Assembly: GCA_035772735.1 (NCBI GenBank)
Contig: JASDFA010000010.1
Coordinates: 97,670,001-97,734,000 of the forward strand
Origin: Datura wrightii
Taxonomy: Eukaryota; Streptophyta; Magnoliopsida; Solanales; Solanaceae
Direction of reading: 5' to 3'
DNA: 64,000 nucleotides
Below, piece after piece: positions 44,444 through 55,208 of the stretch. Below the pieces are notes generated by a model that saw only the letters and a list, made by a program, of their open reading frames with translations, did not search any database and was not told where the DNA came from. The translations under genes were made by a program, and so were the position numbers. How positions within the stretch are numbered: position 1 is the first letter of the stretch; each line of letters starts with the position of its first letter.

Positions 44444-45675
44444 TGGCCACTATCAGTAACCGTTAGTGACTCAATGCTTTCCATACAGTTATCCCAGGTA
44501 ATCAGTCTCGTTACTTCAAGTTTGATAGGCCAGTTGGTACCCTAAGGAGGGGAATTTTGTAGCGGTTTGATATGGGCCTGATGCCCAAGCCTGTGTGTAT
44601 AGGCACCCAGGTTCAGGTTGCCGCGAGTGGCTAGGACCAGGTAAACCTGCCTACGAGGCTATGAATTGCCTAGAGAAGTTATATGAAATCTAAACAGACC
44701 AAGCTAGTGTCCAAGGGGCTAGAACCATAGTAGTATAGTGTTACCTTCAGGCTCAGAACTATAGTACGATGCCTGAGGAAGGTTAGGGTTGACTGCTCAG
44801 GGGCATGTCCAGTTAGTAACAGCCCTACAGTTGTTCTAAGCGAAGGGACTACATAGTTCGGGGTTCGTGACTTACTGTTCGCTTACAAGCCATCATTGTC
44901 CTAGCATGACATTCAAAGTATTGTTTAGGCCACTCCAGACTTTGCCCTATTCTATTCAGACCTTTAGAAAGTATGATCACTGCCAGGATCCTCTAATCAG
45001 ATGTAGGCATATGGGGTGTTCTTGTTGGTAGCTATAAAGACTATTCTAGGGGCGAGAAGCGATCGCATTAGGCCTTAAGAGCCAGATACGCCCTTGAGTG
45101 GCTGGGTTAGGACTAAAATGTAGTATATTGGTCCAGAGTGACCCCACCTAGGATATCCTTCCGTTGACCAACATCAGGGTTGCTAACTATGTCATCGCCT
45201 ATGGGGCTATTGATCACTCAGAGGAGCTATATGATAATGTCATTGCTTACGAGGCTATTGATCGCTCCAAGGAGCTATATGATGTCCGAAGGGACAATAC
45301 TCAAGCCATCCATGTATGGACCTTGTTTTTTGTCGTACAGGCATCACTGACCCTCTGTTGAGGCTTGTGTGCCCAGGGTGTAGTTACAGGAGCCCAACAG
45401 GCCCAGACACAGTTACAGGAATATAGCGGGCTCAGATGCGAACCCAGAAGCCATATAGATTGGCTATAGTACCAGTAGAATCATAAGAACCTGGATAGGG
45501 GTATATAGATTAAATTATATGTGCCAGGGCTTATCGGGGCCCCGATGGGTTATTTATGTGTTTCTTGTAGCTTCTAGGCTTATGGGCGCCAGGTTAGGTT
45601 CTTGGTTGTACACTTGCTTACTAGTTGTAGCTTATGAATGTATAGTTGTATAGTTTCAGTTCTTACTTGTGTAGT
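44444..45675 (+). repeat. Further gypsy LTR copy, left of solo LTR
   Basis: It begins with text like 34829 onward (GGC-AC-ATCAGT-ACCGT), carries a two-unit 48-bp tandem repeat (45191-45285) and GGAGCCCA repeats, and continues after the solo LTR at 47963. Confidence 0.6.
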
Positions 45676-47962
45676 TGTCATGCCCCACCTTGGGGGTATG
45701 ACTGGTACCTGGTGCCCTACTAGAACCTAAACTGCTAGACTACTGAGCCTAAGTACATCTGGTGCCTGGCTAGCTCTAACTCTGATTCACGGAATCAACG
45801 GGCTATATAGCGGTTGTATATACAGCCTCCGGCCGACTAGGCCTATAGCCATCTGTACAACAACAACAGCTAACCAGAATCATATCAATATAAGGGAGCC
45901 TATGCGGGCTGACAAGGCCACCATGCTGACTAGTTACTTCTGAATCAAACAACAGATGCTAAATAGCTACGTGACCAACAGGGTCACCACTACTAACTAG
46001 ATTGGCCCCACACGGCCAACATAAATAACTAAACATATGCACGACCCCACACGACCGGCATAACTAACCACAGAGAGACATAAACACAATCTACAAGCCT
46101 CTAAGAATGCTGATAAGATGGTCGGGACAGGGCCCCGACCTACCCGTACTATACAATAAAAGAAAATAAAATACACCTCTGAATATCAAGCTCCGGATGA
46201 CAGGAGCTGATGACTCTGCGCTGGCTAGGATCACGAGGGATCGACTTCTCGTCTATAGGTACCTGCAGGCAAGTAATGCAGCGCCCTAAACGGGCGTCAG
46301 TACCACTGGTACCGAGTATGTAAAGCAAACTGAACACAACTGAATATAAATAACAATACTAGTAATTCTGAAAGGCAGAAAGTATTTGAAACTGTCTAGA
46401 CTGATGGAATCTGAAATAAGCTTATCTGTACTGATGGTAAGGTAGGAGCATACCTGTCGTCATGGCGACCTGCTGTCTATCAGCTAAGAGATGTCAAGTA
46501 TATACATATATATAACAAACAAGGACCTATACCATCCCCCATAAGCCGGAAGGTGCCAACCAACACACAATCTATATACCCCTACCCAGATCAAAACCAT
46601 CCAAAAAGAAATCACTCCACTCGCCTACTAACTACGAGCACCTCTACCGGCCCCCTTGGGTCTGCAGCTCGGGCTATGGCCTCTGACTATAACTGTGTCT
46701 GAGTCCGGAGGACTCCTGTAACTGTAAACTGTAATCTGTATCTGTATATGTATCTGTAATCTGCCCCCTGGGCGCAAGCGCTCAACAGGGTAAGCTATAC
46801 TGCTATGTTGATCAGCCTGATATGGGGAATGCTGCATCCCATCTTCGTCCTACTGCAGACGGCATGCCACTCCTTGGAGTGACGTATCCTCACCCTCTGG
46901 CGGGTGAGGCGACACAACTATTAACCCAGGGGCAGCGAGGACGCTCTAAGGGTGCCCTCATAGCACAAACAGGTCTCAACAAACAATAATCACGTATATC
47001 AAGCATGTTTGATATGAAAATACTATCTGTATTATGATTTCTTATTCTGAACTCTTTTCTGCATTAAACTGATTCTTATACTGAGCTATACTGTATCTGA
47101 GATCTTATCTGACTGTCTGATATTGCTTTACTAACTTTCATTCTGAATATATCATAATATTATAAAACATGCTTGCTAGATTCATACTGGACTCAATTCT
47201 CGACTTCTGAATTCTTTCTTCTATAGTTCACGCTATTTGCTATACTGGATTACTAAATTGCCGAAGGAACTAGCTTTACATACCTTCGCTTCGGATTTCC
47301 CGACTAACTGGCATAGCTCGGTCAGTACTTCTGCTATTTCTCCCAACTGCATTCATATATATATCTATTAGAACTAAATACGCTAATATTCTGGAAGAAA
47401 ATATCACTTTTAATATATATATAGCCCAAACTTTGGCTTATCGAAAAATGGTCGAAAACTCGCTATTTCTCGAAAGTCCAGAAGGGAGAAATACTCACTT
47501 TAGGGCTAGGAGTATATTGACACTAATTTGGAGCAATTCTACTTACCTTAGCTCGGTAGCACAATGATTAGCCGGCCGAATTTCATGAAACTAAACCCGT
47601 AGGAATGCTCCTCGCTGCTTTATACCTCACTACCCAAGATTAATTCGAGTTTGGACGGCGTTTAGCAGCGTAAACAGAAGGAATTTTAAAGAATCCCTTC
47701 GTCCTCCTACTGTTCTGCTCGTTTTCAGAAATTAAAAGTGGGGAGAATGAATTTTAAAACGAAGTGGTGGCTTATATAGTTGGGAGCTATAAGTCGCATT
47801 AGTCGAATGCGATTTATATATGTCGCATTTGCCTTGCGACGTGCCGACTTGGCGTTTGTCCGGTCCCTCCCCGGGCCCTTTTCTCGCATGTATGGCATTC
47901 TAAAACTCTTAACCAACATGCAAATAGGCCATCTACATGTCAAGAATTTACGGGGTGTAACA
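45676..47962 (-). repeat. Solo LTR with target-site duplication GTAGT
   Basis: The 2287-bp LTR runs on the minus strand from TGTTACACCCCG to GGGGCATGACA, flanked by GTAGT at 45671-45675 and 47963-47967. TATATAAG lies at 47778-47771. It has no internal sequence, so it arose by LTR-LTR recombination. It belongs to the same broad family as the LTR it sits in. No genes. Confidence 0.88.
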
Positions 47963-48522
47963 GTAGTGGTTTATTAGATGCAAGATACAGATAAGAAAGC
48001 CTACAGGTTACCTTCTTTCCTAGTTGCTATTTATTTTAGTTCCTTATCAGCTTTTATTCAGCTTTTCATTGTTGCCTTACATATTCGGTACATATTGTAC
48101 TGACGCCCAACTATAGGGCGTTGCATACTTGCCTGCAGGTTTAGACAGACTGGTTTTGGGATCTCCTAGTAGCCGTTCAGAGTCAGCAGTTCGGCTAACT
48201 CCTTTCGTTCGGAGTTGCCAGGTTGTAAAGGTTTCTCTTTATTCTATTTGTATAGAATTTGGGTAGGCAGTGGCCCTGTCCCAACAAATATTCTTACTCC
48301 TAGAGGCTTGCAGACTACAATTTTCAGTTAGTTGGTTTTTGTTGGTTGCATGGGGCCTATATATGTCTTATTTTACGTGTTGGTCGTGTGGGCCTAGTTT
48401 AGCTAGTTAATTAGTAGCCTTGTCAGCTATAGCATTTCTATGATTGTCTATTTTCATCCTGTTATAACTAGAAAGCATGGTGTCCTTGTCGGCCCGCATA
48501 GGATCTTTATTACCTTGTTGTT
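47963..48522 (+). repeat. Gypsy LTR segment between solo LTR and A2
   Basis: Homologous to 43737-44260. It is interrupted at TTGTT (48518-48522) by A2 and resumes at 58502. Confidence 0.65.
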
Positions 48523-49983
48523 TGATCTTGGGCAGATTTATATGCCCAAGTGATACTCAAACATATCATTTTTACCTTGTTTGTTGTGCAATGTGTATAT
48601 AATATCATGTATTTGGTAATAAAATGCGAATTTATACGAACCAACATGATTAGCATTTGTTTTGCAGGATAATGTGATTTTTAGGAGCTAAAATGCGTGT
48701 TGGAACTATGTCGGAGTTGGACTTGGATGCGAGCGTGGAAAAGACCTTGGATGGCACATTTTACACTGGCTCCGCGATGGAGCCGTGCCACGCTGCCATC
48801 GCGGTAGCACACTGCCTGGGCAAGAATTAATTAGGCAATTTCCAGTGTGCCTGCGCGTCAGTTTCGTGGCACGGAGATAGGCCACCGCGATGGCCTCCGT
48901 GCCACGTTGAGGCCAATTATCCGGACCCTGCAATTTCCAGAGAGGGTCCGCGTCCACGCCGTGTCACGGAGGCAGTGCTCCGCGTTGGCCTCCGTGACAC
49001 GTTGCTTGTTATTCCGAGAAAAATTTTCCACTAGTATAAATAGCACACTTAGGTTTATTATTTAGTTTTTTAGTTTTTAGACTGAGTTCAGAAGTGGAGA
49101 GCAGGAACGTGGGTTTGTGGCAGTTGAAGAATAGAAAAGCTAAGAGTTTTCTTCTCTTCCTTTCTTCTTTCCTTCAATTGTATGCATGATTTACACTCAT
49201 TTTAGGATGATTAATCCAAGAATGAGTGGCTAATTCCCTTCTTTGCTGAGGTTTTGAACTTGTGTAATGAATTTTGGTGATAATTGATATGGTTTCTTCT
49301 TCTTCTTGCATGTCGTTCTATTAATTCTTGTGCTTACTACATTATTGATTGGCCACCATTAATGTATATCTAAAAAGTCCAATTTCACTTGAGAGAGCAC
49401 GAAATTGGAAAGTTGTGAATTAATAGGGTATTGTTCTTAACTTGATTTGGGAAAATTGGGTTTTGATGTGCTTTCTTGATAGAAATATACTTGAAAGCCG
49501 TATTAGTCAATTTAGGAATCGGAATTGTAGTGCTAGGTCATAAATTGCATTTGATCACAGAAATGTAGACGGATGGTTTATGATTCTAAAGTGAAATTAA
49601 ATACGAAAGTTTTAATTTCTAGGCAAACGTTCTTGGCTAGCAACATGAAGAAGAGGATGACCAAATTATCATGATTATCAAGTTCATTACTCGTTCTTAA
49701 CCTTGGCATGTGCATATCCATTGTCTAAATTCAAAAGTAAATAGTTGTTATTAATTGTAGTATATAAATAGTTTAGAAACAACAACTCACTCAACTCTTG
49801 GTTGGATTGTTGTTAACATAGTTAGGAATAGAATAGAGATATAGTAAACTAGGCAGTTTTACATATCTAGAGCAGCCTCCTTGGATCGATACTTGGCTAC
49901 TTAGCCACTTTATTACTTGTTTGACCACGTGCACTTGCGTGTCGGTTGATAATATTTAATACTAACCGAATCAGCACCGAACA
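48523..49983 (+). repeat. A2 5' LTR
   Basis: TGATC...CGAACA. Terminal dyad CTTGGGCA/TGCCCAAG at 48527-48550. U3 dyads are at 48772-48804, 48866-48905 and 48961-49000, with TATAAATAG at 49036-49044. The frames at 48706-49065 read through the dyads and are not genes. Confidence 0.95.
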
Positions 49984-49989
49984 AGTTTT

Positions 49990-50007
49990 TGGCGCCGTTG
50001 CCGGGGA
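49990..50007 (+). promoter_or_regulatory. A2 primer binding site (tRNA-Asp)
   Basis: TGGCGCCGTTGCCGGGGA, an 18-nt perfect match to the plant tRNA-Asp 3' end, 6 bp past the LTR. Confidence 0.95.
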
Positions 50008-50138
50008 GGCTAGGCGATTTGTAAAATTTTGTTTAGTGTAAATTTACTGTATTTGTATTTTTATTTTCTTAAGTGTTAACAACTTGGTCTTAGCCTGTAT
50101 TTTGCAGATTTTTATTTCTGTGAACACTGGCAACGGAC

Positions 50139-52520
50139 ATGGAGCTGGTGGAATCTTACTTAGAGCCAGAACATGAATTGCACAGTCAACGTAGAGAAGC
50201 TCTTTGGAAGAAGCTGCAGTTGCTTAAACAGTCTATGATGGAGCAACCAAATCCACCAGTTGTGCGGGCAGTGTTAGTGCCCGAGGAAGTAGCAGCCAGG
50301 CCGGTTCGTGAGGTGGCAATCCCACACGCTAATAATGTACATTCCAGCATCCGCAAACCAGAGCCTGGAGGGAGATTTGAGTTAAAGCAAAATATGGTGC
50401 AACTTTTGCACACTAGCAGGCAGTTTACCGGTCTCCCTCACGAAGATCCGCAACAACATCTCCAGAACTTTTTGGAGATAAGTGACACTTACATACCCGC
50501 TGGAGTGTCACCTGATTATGTTCGGCTTACCTTATTTCCATTTTCCTTACTTGGTAAAGCCAAGAGGTGATTAAAAGCTGAACCACCCAACTCTATATCA
50601 ACGTGGGATGATCTTGCAAGGAAGTTTTTGATCAGATTTTTCCCTTCAGGTAAAACAGCTAAACTTAGAAGTCAGATTCTAAGTTTTAAACAGAGGGAAG
50701 GAGAAAATCTTTATCAAGCCTGGGAAAGATTCAAGTCCATGTTGCGGGACTGTCCTCATCATCATCAGTCAAATGAGGTGTTGGTACACACTTTTGTTGA
50801 GGGTTTGGAACCCCACACTAAAATTTTGTTAGACTCAGCAGCTGGAGGGCAAGCGCTGGAGAAGACTTATGAGGAGCTGTACACTTTGCTCAACCGAATT
50901 TCACAAGGCAATCCGGAATGGAATGCAGATTCTTCAAGAGGTGGAGCAAGGAAAGCAGTGGGAGTGCTTGAAGTGGATGGATTCACAGCTATCGCTGCAC
51001 AGATAGTTGCTTTGCAAAATCAGTTAAACACTCACTTCAGCAATATGAATTTGAACCAGCCTTCAGCCTCCGTCAATGCAGTCCAACAGATGTGGTGTGA
51101 AGTGTGTGGTAGTAGTGAGCATTCAGCTGAATGCTGTGGTGCAAATCCTGATTCTGTCAACTTTGTGGGCAATGCACAGAGGAATCAACAGCAGTTTGGT
51201 GTTGGCTACAACTCGAATTGGAGGAATCATCCGAATTTTTCGTGGGGTAGCAACAATCAACAAGGCCAAGGTTCAGGGCAGGGTATGCACAGAAACCAAG
51301 GAGGGCAACAAGGCTATCAGAATCAGTTCAGAAATCACAATGCCCCTCCTCCACCACCATCACCTACTATTGAGGAAATGTTCAAGACCATGATTGCCAA
51401 CCAGGCACAATTGCAGGCTGACTATGTCAAATTGGCAGCCGAAGTAAAGAACAATCAATTGGCAACCAAGGCTCTTGAATATCAGTTTGGGCAATTTGAT
51501 AATGCCCAAAATACTAGACCAAGGGGAGGACTACCTAGCGACACGGATCCCAATCCTAAGCAGGTGAATGCAATGACCACAAGGAGTGGTTTACAATTAA
51601 AGGAGGTGGAACCGGAAAGACCGCCTCAGAAGTCAGGAGCAGCAGATGTTGAGGGAGAACAAACCTCAGATACGGGGAAGACCAAAGAAACTGAACCAGC
51701 AAGGCCTCCACCCCCGTTCCCTCAACGACTTAAGAAACACAAGGAGGAGGCGTGTTTCCAGAAATTCATGGAGGTACTTAAACAGGTACATGTTAACTTA
51801 CCTCTTGTTGATGTCTTGCAGGGTGTGCCAAAATATGCGAAGTATATCAAAGACATCGTGGCCAACAAAAGTTGCTTGACTGAGTATGCCACGGTGGCTT
51901 TAACGGAGGAATGCACATCCCGTATTCATAACAGGTTGCCCACTAAACTGAAGGATCCTGGAAGTTTTACTATCCAGCTGAAGATTGGGCAAAGTATCCG
52001 AGCTCGTGGGTTATGCGACTTGGGGGCAAGTATAAATCTGATGCCATCTTCGGTATTCAGAAAGTTAGGACTAGGGAGTCCTAGACCTACAACAGTGATC
52101 TTGCAGCTAGCAGACAGGTCTTTAGCTAAGCCGGATGGCATTGTTGAGGATGTGCTAGTGCAGGTAGGCTCCCTCATTTTTCCGGTAGATTTCATTGTTC
52201 TGGATTTTGAACCAGATGCGGAAGTCCCATTTATTTTGGGACGACCCTTTTTGGCAACCGGAAAGGCATTGATCGATGTAGCTGCGGGTCAACTCACAAT
52301 GCGAGCACACGACAAGGTTGAGGTGTTCGACGTGTACAAGGCACCTAAGCTCCCGACTGTCTATAAGGAACTCTCGGTGATCAACGTGATTGATCATGGG
52401 AATGCGAATGGATTGAGTGATTCCCGAGAGTTACTAGGTAGGCCACCAGACATGGTTGAGAACTACTGGGGAGATGACCAGGATCGGGACAAATCGTCCA
52501 TCTCCCTAGTAGACACGTGA
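50139..52520 (+). pseudogene. A2 gag-protease (one nonsense codon)
   Basis: The ATG at 50139 opens a 793-codon frame broken only by TGA at 50568-50570, where A1 has TGG (in AKRWLKAEP). Domains are gag core at about residues 100-200, zinc knuckle CEVCGSSEHSAECC, a Pro-rich hinge (APPPPPSPTIEEM) and an aspartic protease of Athila type (LCDLGASINLMPSSVF; ILGRPFLATGKALIDVAAG). It is a particle protein with maturation protease. The lesion is at a different site from those of A1. Confidence 0.88.
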
Positions 52521-52530
52521 GCATAAAGGT

Positions 52531-52578
52531 TGTCGAGCCGCGACGTTAAACCAGGCGCTGCACGGGAGGCAACCCGTG
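52531..52578 (+). other. A2 two-hairpin RNA element after gag-pro stop
   Basis: GTCG-AGCCG-CGAC (52532-52544, extendable by a U-G pair) and CACGGG-AGGCAA-CCCGTG (52561-52578), beginning about 11 nt after the TGA stop. Confidence 0.78.
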
Positions 52579-52863
52579 AAAAATATTTTTTTCTTTCTTT
52601 AGTGTAAAGTTTTTCTTTTATTTTATTTTCTTTTCTTTTTCGTGACTAGGCTTAGATTTGCATTTTATTTAGTAATTTTTTATTTAGTAATTTAGTAATT
52701 TTTTTTATTTATTTTTAGTAGGGAATTTATTAATTTAACCAATTTTTGTTTAGTGAGGTGTTTTTCAGGTATACTGGAGGAAAAATACTTGGAATCGAGG
52801 AAACGAGGCGAGGTATGAAAAATAAAATTTGATGGTGAAACAGAGCACTGGCGCGTTGGCGCC

Positions 52864-53196
52864 GTGTCACGGAGGCAATGCTCCGCGTTGGCCTCCGTGA
52901 CACGTTGAAGGCAAATCTGGATTTTTCAAAATTCCAGTAAGCCAACGCGTTGGCTCCATGTCACGGAGGAGGGGCTCCGCGTTACCCTCCGTGACACGTT
53001 GCCTTTATCCAGTGCCGGGTCACACTGGGTTTCCAGGTGACCCGCATGTTTTCTTAATAAAAACCCCCGATTTCGCCCCTATTTTCCCCATTCCCTCTTC
53101 CCTCCGCGACCAAACACCCATTCCCCTACCCCCAAGCGACGTGCCACGTTAATAGGCAAGGAAAACGTCAAGTTTCTTCGGTTCTTCAAATCCGAG
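52864..53196 (+). promoter_or_regulatory. A2 internal dyad modules and promoter-like leader before ORF2
   Basis: 40-bp dyads at 52864-52903 (arms identical to the LTR dyad at 48961-49000) and 52958-52997, with the palindrome GCCAACGCGTTGGC between them. A TATA-like TTAATAAAAAC (about 53054) and a C/T-rich patch (53065-53105) precede a leader ending in a GAG/GTATGT donor. An internal promoter is inferred. Confidence 0.45.
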
Positions 53197-53903
53197 GTAT
53201 GTTTTCATTGTCTATCTCAAATTTTTGGCGATTTTTGTCAATTTTGGGCATGTGAGGTGAGATATATCACCCTAGGTAGAAATTAAACATGATGTGAATT
53301 ATTTTGTGATTGATTATGTTCGGATTGTTGTAGTTGACGTTTGAACTTATCGATTGAGTGAATAATTCGATTTTGATTGTCGAATTGTATTCTAGGGCTT
53401 GGGGTTGTTGAATTTTAACTTGGGTAACTTGATAGTTTGACGAAATTGATGCCGGGGTGTGTTTATTATTTGAGATAAGTCGTGGTAAATATTGTATAAT
53501 TGTTGAAAGACGACTAATTCTCGAATTTTTGTGGGAAATTGCGTAATATGTGAATTGGTTGAATTGCTTAGATTAGTTGTATATAAAATGTTTGTATTGT
53601 TGTTTCTATTTTGTTGTTGTTATTGTTGCTAAGTGCTATGGGTGAATAGCTGTCGATAGTAGGATTGGGTTAGCTGTATGAAGTCTGAGTAGTTCGCTAG
53701 CCGTTATGCTGTCGAATTTCTGTGAACGCACTAAGCAATATGTTTATAGTTGATTGTGTTTGGGGTGTAAATAGAGCTATCCTTGCTAAAATTTTGTAAA
53801 TATTGTTAAAGACTAAGTGTGGGGTAAATTTTGTTTAAGCCGACCTTAGCCGAAGCTAACAAGTTTTTAGCTTAACGTTGTGCTTGTTTGTGTAAATTGA
53901 CAG
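53197..53903 (+). other. A2 candidate 5'-leader intron of ORF2
   Basis: Donor GAG/GTATGTTTT and acceptor TTGACAG/GT, 707 bp, ending 5 bp before the ORF2 ATG; same positions as in A1. TAAGTGTGGGGT at 53814-53825 lies near its 3' end. Confidence 0.5.
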
Positions 53904-53908
53904 GTACA

Positions 53909-55129
53909 ATGGCCAGCCGACAAGATAAAGGCAAGGGTGCTTCAACCTCAGGCACCGGCAGAAAGAGAATGAGACTGGGCACGGCTGTCCCAGCTGCACC
54001 TGTTGTTCCACGCGGTCAACACCGCCGATACGGAACACGATGGGTTACCGAGGAAGGGAAGAAGTGGTACGCAAAGCATAAGGAGAACAAATACTTCCCG
54101 GAGGAACATATTGCAAGGGAACCACTTGCACATGAGTTCCCTCGCATCGTACAGAGGATTGAGGCAGCTGGGCTCAGCTTTATCTTTCAGGAGCCCAAGG
54201 AGTGCAACCTTCACTTGGTCCGGGAATTCTATGCCAACTGGAACCCGGCCATCAGGAGCCATACTATTAAAATCAGAGGGCAGATTGTCACTCTGGAACC
54301 CCAGCAGCTGAATGCCATCGTTGGAGCACAGGACACAGACGCCCACGTCCTCCGCCAGCTAAACATCACCCCACCGTACGCCGACATCAGACGTACGTTG
54401 TGTGGGGCTCGATCCACAGCCCGATGGAGTAGACACAAAGAGAGGGGTTACCACCAGACTCTGCCTTATTCGCAGATGAACAGGGAGGCCAGAATCTGGC
54501 TAAAAATTATATGTTCGTGTTTGATCCCGGGAGTTCATATGACAGACGTGACCCAGGACCGTGTCTGCTTGGTGTATGCCCTTATGAAAGGGCTTGATAT
54601 TAATGTGGGGGCGGTCATAATATCCGCCATGAAGAGAGCCAGACTACACCAGGGCCACAGATACGGGTTTGGCGGACTCATCACCACCTTCCTCCGAGGC
54701 CTCGACATTGAGGAAGAAGCCTTGGATTACATTCCGCAGCTGGAGCGGAGGGCCCTCGATGTGACAAAGACCAAGGCCCCCGACACTACACATGGACCTG
54801 TGCTGACTCTGGGCGAGCGACATGCTCGTGACGACCAGTATATGGCCCGTATGTTCGGCATGCAGATGCTGCAGCTACGGATAGGTGGGAGATCAGCCAC
54901 CGAGGATGAATTGTGGCAGCTGGAGCTGGACTACCCCTTTGGCGAGAATGCCAGAGCTTTATGCAAGGTGGGGCCAGCCTTTTTGGAGCCGACTGATGAC
55001 GACGTCCCTATTGATGAGGAGACACGTCGTGAGGACTCTGATGTGGAGTACGATGACGACGATGGAGCTGATTCAGATATGGGCGACGAGGCCGCAGCAC
55101 CGGATGAGGAAGTCGAATATTTCGACTGA
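53909..55129 (+). CDS. A2 ORF2, plant transposon-associated protein
   Basis: An uninterrupted 406-aa frame, the same length as A1 ORF2. Basic start (MASRQDKGKGASTSG, GRKRMRLG), middle domain resembling PF20167-type plant transposon proteins, and acidic C-terminus ending EEVEYFD. In 54624-54723 versus 11101-11200 there are about two dozen base differences but only two amino-acid changes by eye, both conservative (Leu/Ile, Val/Ile). That indicates selection on the protein. No enzyme motif, signal peptide or membrane segment is visible. A nuclear or nucleic-acid role is only a guess from the basic patch. Confidence 0.82.
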   Translation: MASRQDKGKGASTSGTGRKRMRLGTAVPAAPVVPRGQHRRYGTRWVTEEGKKWYAKHKENKYFPEEHIAREPLAHEFPRIVQRIEAAGLSFIFQEPKECNLHLVREFYANWNPAIRSHTIKIRGQIVTLEPQQLNAIVGAQDTDAHVLRQLNITPPYADIRRTLCGARSTARWSRHKERGYHQTLPYSQMNREARIWLKIICSCLIPGVHMTDVTQDRVCLVYALMKGLDINVGAVIISAMKRARLHQGHRYGFGGLITTFLRGLDIEEEALDYIPQLERRALDVTKTKAPDTTHGPVLTLGERHARDDQYMARMFGMQMLQLRIGGRSATEDELWQLELDYPFGENARALCKVGPAFLEPTDDDVPIDEETRREDSDVEYDDDDGADSDMGDEAAAPDEEVEYFD

Positions 55130-55172
55130 GCAGGGAGTTCCACCACCCATATGTTGTGCTTTGTATTGTTGT

Positions 55173-55192
55173 GAACACTGGGGACAGTGTTC
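55173..55192 (+). other. A2 GNRA-loop hairpin after ORF2
   Basis: GAACACTG-GGGA-CAGTGTTC, followed at 55197-55208 by TAAGTGTGGGGT, as in A1. Confidence 0.7.
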
Positions 55193-55208
55193 GATTTAAG
55201 TGTGGGGT

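Noticed and set aside
48706..49065. Open frames in the GC-rich LTR blocks (also 5338-5767, 29289-29631, 32133-32557, 33557-33805, 38629-39008, 43166-43543, 57219-57593, 61482-61954)
   Set aside because: They read through U3 dyads or GC repeats upstream of TATA boxes and have no protein family features.
49990..50007. tRNA gene fragment
   Set aside because: It is the 18-nt primer binding site next to an LTR, not a tRNA gene.
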